DNA of 15,358 nt from an uncultured Porphyromonadaceae bacterium (GTDB lineage Bacteria; Bacteroidota; Bacteroidia; Bacteroidales; Muribaculaceae): the NCBI GenBank assembly GCA_900554265.1, contig USGZ01000004.1, positions 1 through 15,358 of the forward strand, written 5' to 3'. Position 1 is the stretch's first letter; each line of letters opens with the position of its first letter. The notes under the pieces are model-generated. The model was not told the DNA's origin. It searched no databases and was given only the letters and a program-made list of their open reading frames with translations. Of this stretch, positions 13,289-15,358 are shown piece by piece. A program made the translations under genes and the position numbers.

Positions 13289-14725
13289 ATGAAAGCTATC
13301 TGCTTCAACTTCGAGATTCATCAGCCCTTCCGCCTCAAAAGATACCGCTTCTTCGATATCGGCAAGGACCACTACTACTATGATGACTTCCTCAACGACG
13401 ACATCATGGCCCGCATCGCCCACAACAGCTATATCCCCGCCGCAGAGACTCTGCTGCGCATGATAGAAGCCAGCAAGGGCAAGTTCAAGTGCTCCATCGC
13501 CATCTCCGGCATCGCCTTCGAGCAGTTCGAACAGTATGCCCCCGAGTTCATCGACCTGCTGCGCCGCCTGGCCGAGACCCGCTGCGTCGAGTTCGTGGCC
13601 CAGCCATACGCCTACTCGCTGAGCTCCCTGACCGACCCCGAGGAATTCGAGGACCAGGTCAAGGCCACCAGCTCGCTGCTGAAGAACCGCTTCGGCGTGA
13701 CCCCGAAAATCGTGCGCAACACCGAGCTCATCTACTGCGACGACCTGGCTCCCCAGCTGGCCGAAATGGGCTTCAAGGGAGTGCTCACCGAAGGCGCCAA
13801 GCACATCCTGGGCTGGAAGTCGCCCAACTACGTATATACCGCCGCCTCCGCTCCCAAGCTCAAGCTCCTGCTGCGCAACAGCAAGCTCAGCGACGACATA
13901 GCCTTCCGCTTCTCCGACACCTCCTGGAGCGAATTCCCCCTCACCGCCGACAAGTACATCGACTGGATTGCCTCGACCCCCGCCGAGGAGCAGATCGTCA
14001 ACATCTTCCTGAACCTGGAGACATTCGGCGACCTGCAGCCCGCCACCTCCGGCATCTTCGCCTTCCTGGAGGCCCTGCCGCGCTTCGCCGCCGAGAGGGG
14101 CATCGACTTCGTGACACCCTCGGAGGCCGTCGCCAAAATCAAACCCGTAGGCGAACTCTCGGTGATGCATCCCATCTCCGCCGCCGACGAGGCCCGCGAC
14201 ACTTCCGCCTGGCTGGGCAACCGCCTGCAGAACGAGGCCTTCGGCAAGCTCTACTCCGTGGCCGAGCGCGTGCGCAAGTGCGACAACCGCCGTCTCAAGC
14301 AGGACTGGCAGTACCTCCAGACCTGCGACCACTTCTTCTATATGAGCACCAAGCGCAAGGCCGACGGCGCCATGCACTCCCTGTTCAGCCCCTACGAGAC
14401 CGCCTTCGTGGCCTTCACAAACTACATGAATGTCCTGGCCGACTTCCTGATGCGCGTTGAGGAGGAATTCCCCTCCGTAGTCGACAACGAGGAACTCAAC
14501 TCCCTGCTTCTCACCATCAAGAACCAGGGCCAGGAAATCGAGACCCTCAACAAGGAACTCGCCTCGATGCGCAAGAACGTAGAGCAGTACAACATCGAGC
14601 ACCGCCAGTGCGAGCCCAAGCCCGAAGCCGAAGCCAAACCCGTAAAGAAGGAGTCCGCAAAGAAAGCAGGCCGCAAGCCCGCAGCCAATAAAGCGGCCAA
14701 GAAGGCTGAAGAAGAAAAGAAATGA
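13289..14725 (+). CDS. GH57 alpha-amylase-like protein with altered catalytic acid
   Basis: A 478-residue GH57-family protein, normally an alpha-glucan hydrolase or transferase. Conserved regions seen: FEIHQPFR with His11, ISGIAFEQF, RNTELIY with the expected nucleophile Glu146, and GAKHILGWKSPNYVY. The region with the acid/base reads NLETFGDLQ, so Asn242 stands where the DYETFGEHQ-type motif has the catalytic Asp. The C-terminus adds a predicted coiled coil (about 400-440) and a 38-residue Lys/Ala/Glu-rich low-complexity tail (441-478). GH57 'alpha-amylase-like' proteins lacking one or both catalytic residues are known in Bacteroidetes, from memory, so this is probably one of that group and a glucan-binding or accessory protein. 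It is third in the operon, and its stop overlaps the next start as ATGA. Confidence 0.9.
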   Translation: MKAICFNFEIHQPFRLKRYRFFDIGKDHYYYDDFLNDDIMARIAHNSYIPAAETLLRMIEASKGKFKCSIAISGIAFEQFEQYAPEFIDLLRRLAETRCVEFVAQPYAYSLSSLTDPEEFEDQVKATSSLLKNRFGVTPKIVRNTELIYCDDLAPQLAEMGFKGVLTEGAKHILGWKSPNYVYTAASAPKLKLLLRNSKLSDDIAFRFSDTSWSEFPLTADKYIDWIASTPAEEQIVNIFLNLETFGDLQPATSGIFAFLEALPRFAAERGIDFVTPSEAVAKIKPVGELSVMHPISAADEARDTSAWLGNRLQNEAFGKLYSVAERVRKCDNRRLKQDWQYLQTCDHFFYMSTKRKADGAMHSLFSPYETAFVAFTNYMNVLADFLMRVEEEFPSVVDNEELNSLLLTIKNQGQEIETLNKELASMRKNVEQYNIEHRQCEPKPEAEAKPVKKESAKKAGRKPAANKAAKKAEEEKK

Positions 14726-15358
14726 ACCTGCCGGATAAATATGTGATCACGATAGGCCGCTCCTTCGGTTCCGGAGGACGCGCCGTGGGCCGCATCATCG
14801 CCGACAGACTCGGCATCGAGTTCTACGACAAGAAGCTGCTCACCAAGGTTGCCGAAAAGTCCGGCCTCAACAGCGAGTATGCCCAGGAGAACGACGAGCG
14901 CATGCCCCATATGCTCTGCGGAATAATTCCCATCTCGATGGGCTACTATTCGGGCGGATGGTTCGGCTCCGCGCCCGCGTCAGGTCCGGACCACATCTAC
15001 AACGCCCAATGCGACTTCATCCATGAAATCGCACGCGCCGAGCCCTGCGTCATCGTAGGCCGTAGCGCCGACTACATACTCCGCGACCTGCCGAACGTCG
15101 TGAACATATTCGTCCACGCTCCCCTGGAGAACTGCGCCCGCCGCATCCTCGATCGCGGCGACGCCAAGTCTATTACGGAAGCCATAACGATGGCCGAGCG
15201 CACCAACAAGCTGCGCGCCAATTTCTACAACTTCTATACCGACAAGCGCTGGGGCCGCGCCGACAGCTACGACCTCTGCGTCGACAGCAGCACCATGCCC
15301 CTGGACACCCTGGCCGACTTCATAATCGACTTCGTCCGCATCAAACTCTCCGGGCCCC
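14722..15358 (+). CDS. Cytidylate kinase-like protein, 3' end outside window
   Basis: Fourth gene of the glucan operon, overlapping the GH57 stop by 4 bases (ATGA), so translationally coupled. The frame runs open to the window edge (212 codons seen). The translation begins MNLPDKYVITIGRSFGSGGR: the R-x-F-GSGG loop at 13-19 and the following ADRLGIEFYDKKLL match the cytidylate-kinase-like P-loop family (PF13189-type). VIVGRSADYILRDLPNVVNIFVHAP near 113-137 is also typical. Family members look like NMP kinases, but most have no proven substrate; true Cmk has a somewhat different start and is usually located elsewhere. The reason for its link to glycogen genes is unknown. An insert with Gly, Ser and Tyr (about residues 70-88) is less typical. 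Confidence 0.88.
   Translation, partial: MNLPDKYVITIGRSFGSGGRAVGRIIADRLGIEFYDKKLLTKVAEKSGLNSEYAQENDERMPHMLCGIIPISMGYYSGGWFGSAPASGPDHIYNAQCDFIHEIARAEPCVIVGRSADYILRDLPNVVNIFVHAPLENCARRILDRGDAKSITEAITMAERTNKLRANFYNFYTDKRWGRADSYDLCVDSSTMPLDTLADFIIDFVRIKLSGP

Noticed and set aside
13259..14602. 447-codon open frame on the minus strand
   Set aside because: Antisense shadow of the GH57 gene with the same low-information composition. The plus-strand protein has family motifs and a proper operon position.

Overview
The window looks like chromosome of a GC-rich member of the Bacteroidales; an Alistipes/Rikenellaceae-like gut bacterium is my best guess. The reasons are: repeated TAnnTTTG promoter -7 elements with no Shine-Dalgarno sequences before the starts; AT-rich intergenic gaps between GC-rich genes; a Bacteroidetes-type GlmU-like protein; and the glycogen debranching enzyme / glycosyltransferase / GH57 gene order familiar from Bacteroides. 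The genus is inferred from style, not from a marker gene. No phage, insertion sequence, CRISPR array, tRNA or rRNA is visible, and no gene-free stretch exceeds 300 bases.

Left part (1-4246): a serpin cut off by the left edge converges on a 501-residue membrane protein that I do not recognise, with a MATE-family exporter upstream of it on the same strand. A 10-bp tandem repeat fills the gap between the serpin and the unknown gene. Middle part (4247-9766): nadB (L-aspartate oxidase) runs rightward from a promoter region shared with the exporter and ends at a strong hairpin terminator. Facing it is a leftward pair, ilvE and an HD-domain phosphohydrolase, joined by a TAATG overlap. Next is a leftward GlmU-like sugar-nucleotide protein, divergent from a lone rfbC (dTDP-4-dehydrorhamnose 3,5-epimerase), with back-to-back promoter elements between them. 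9-bp tandem repeats related in style to the first array lie at the 3' ends of the HD gene and the GlmU-like gene.

Right part (9767-15358): a rightward operon for storage alpha-glucan, with the best promoter in the window (TTTG-N20-TAACTTTG). It encodes a glycogen debranching enzyme-like protein, a GT-B glycosyltransferase (glycogen synthase-like), a GH57 alpha-amylase-like protein and a cytidylate-kinase-like protein cut off by the right edge. Spacings are 32 bp, 64 bp and a 4-bp ATGA overlap.

The most interesting signal is in this operon. Residues expected to be catalytic acids appear as amides in two of its enzymes: Asn420 and Gln613 in the debranching enzyme, and Asn242 in the GH57 protein, which also carries a coiled coil and a Lys/Ala-rich tail. 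Either this lineage uses variant active sites, or these proteins bind or organise glucan rather than cleave it. Catalytically incomplete GH57 'alpha-amylase-like' proteins are, from memory, already known in Bacteroidetes. The parallel loss in the debranching partner is what I would check first.
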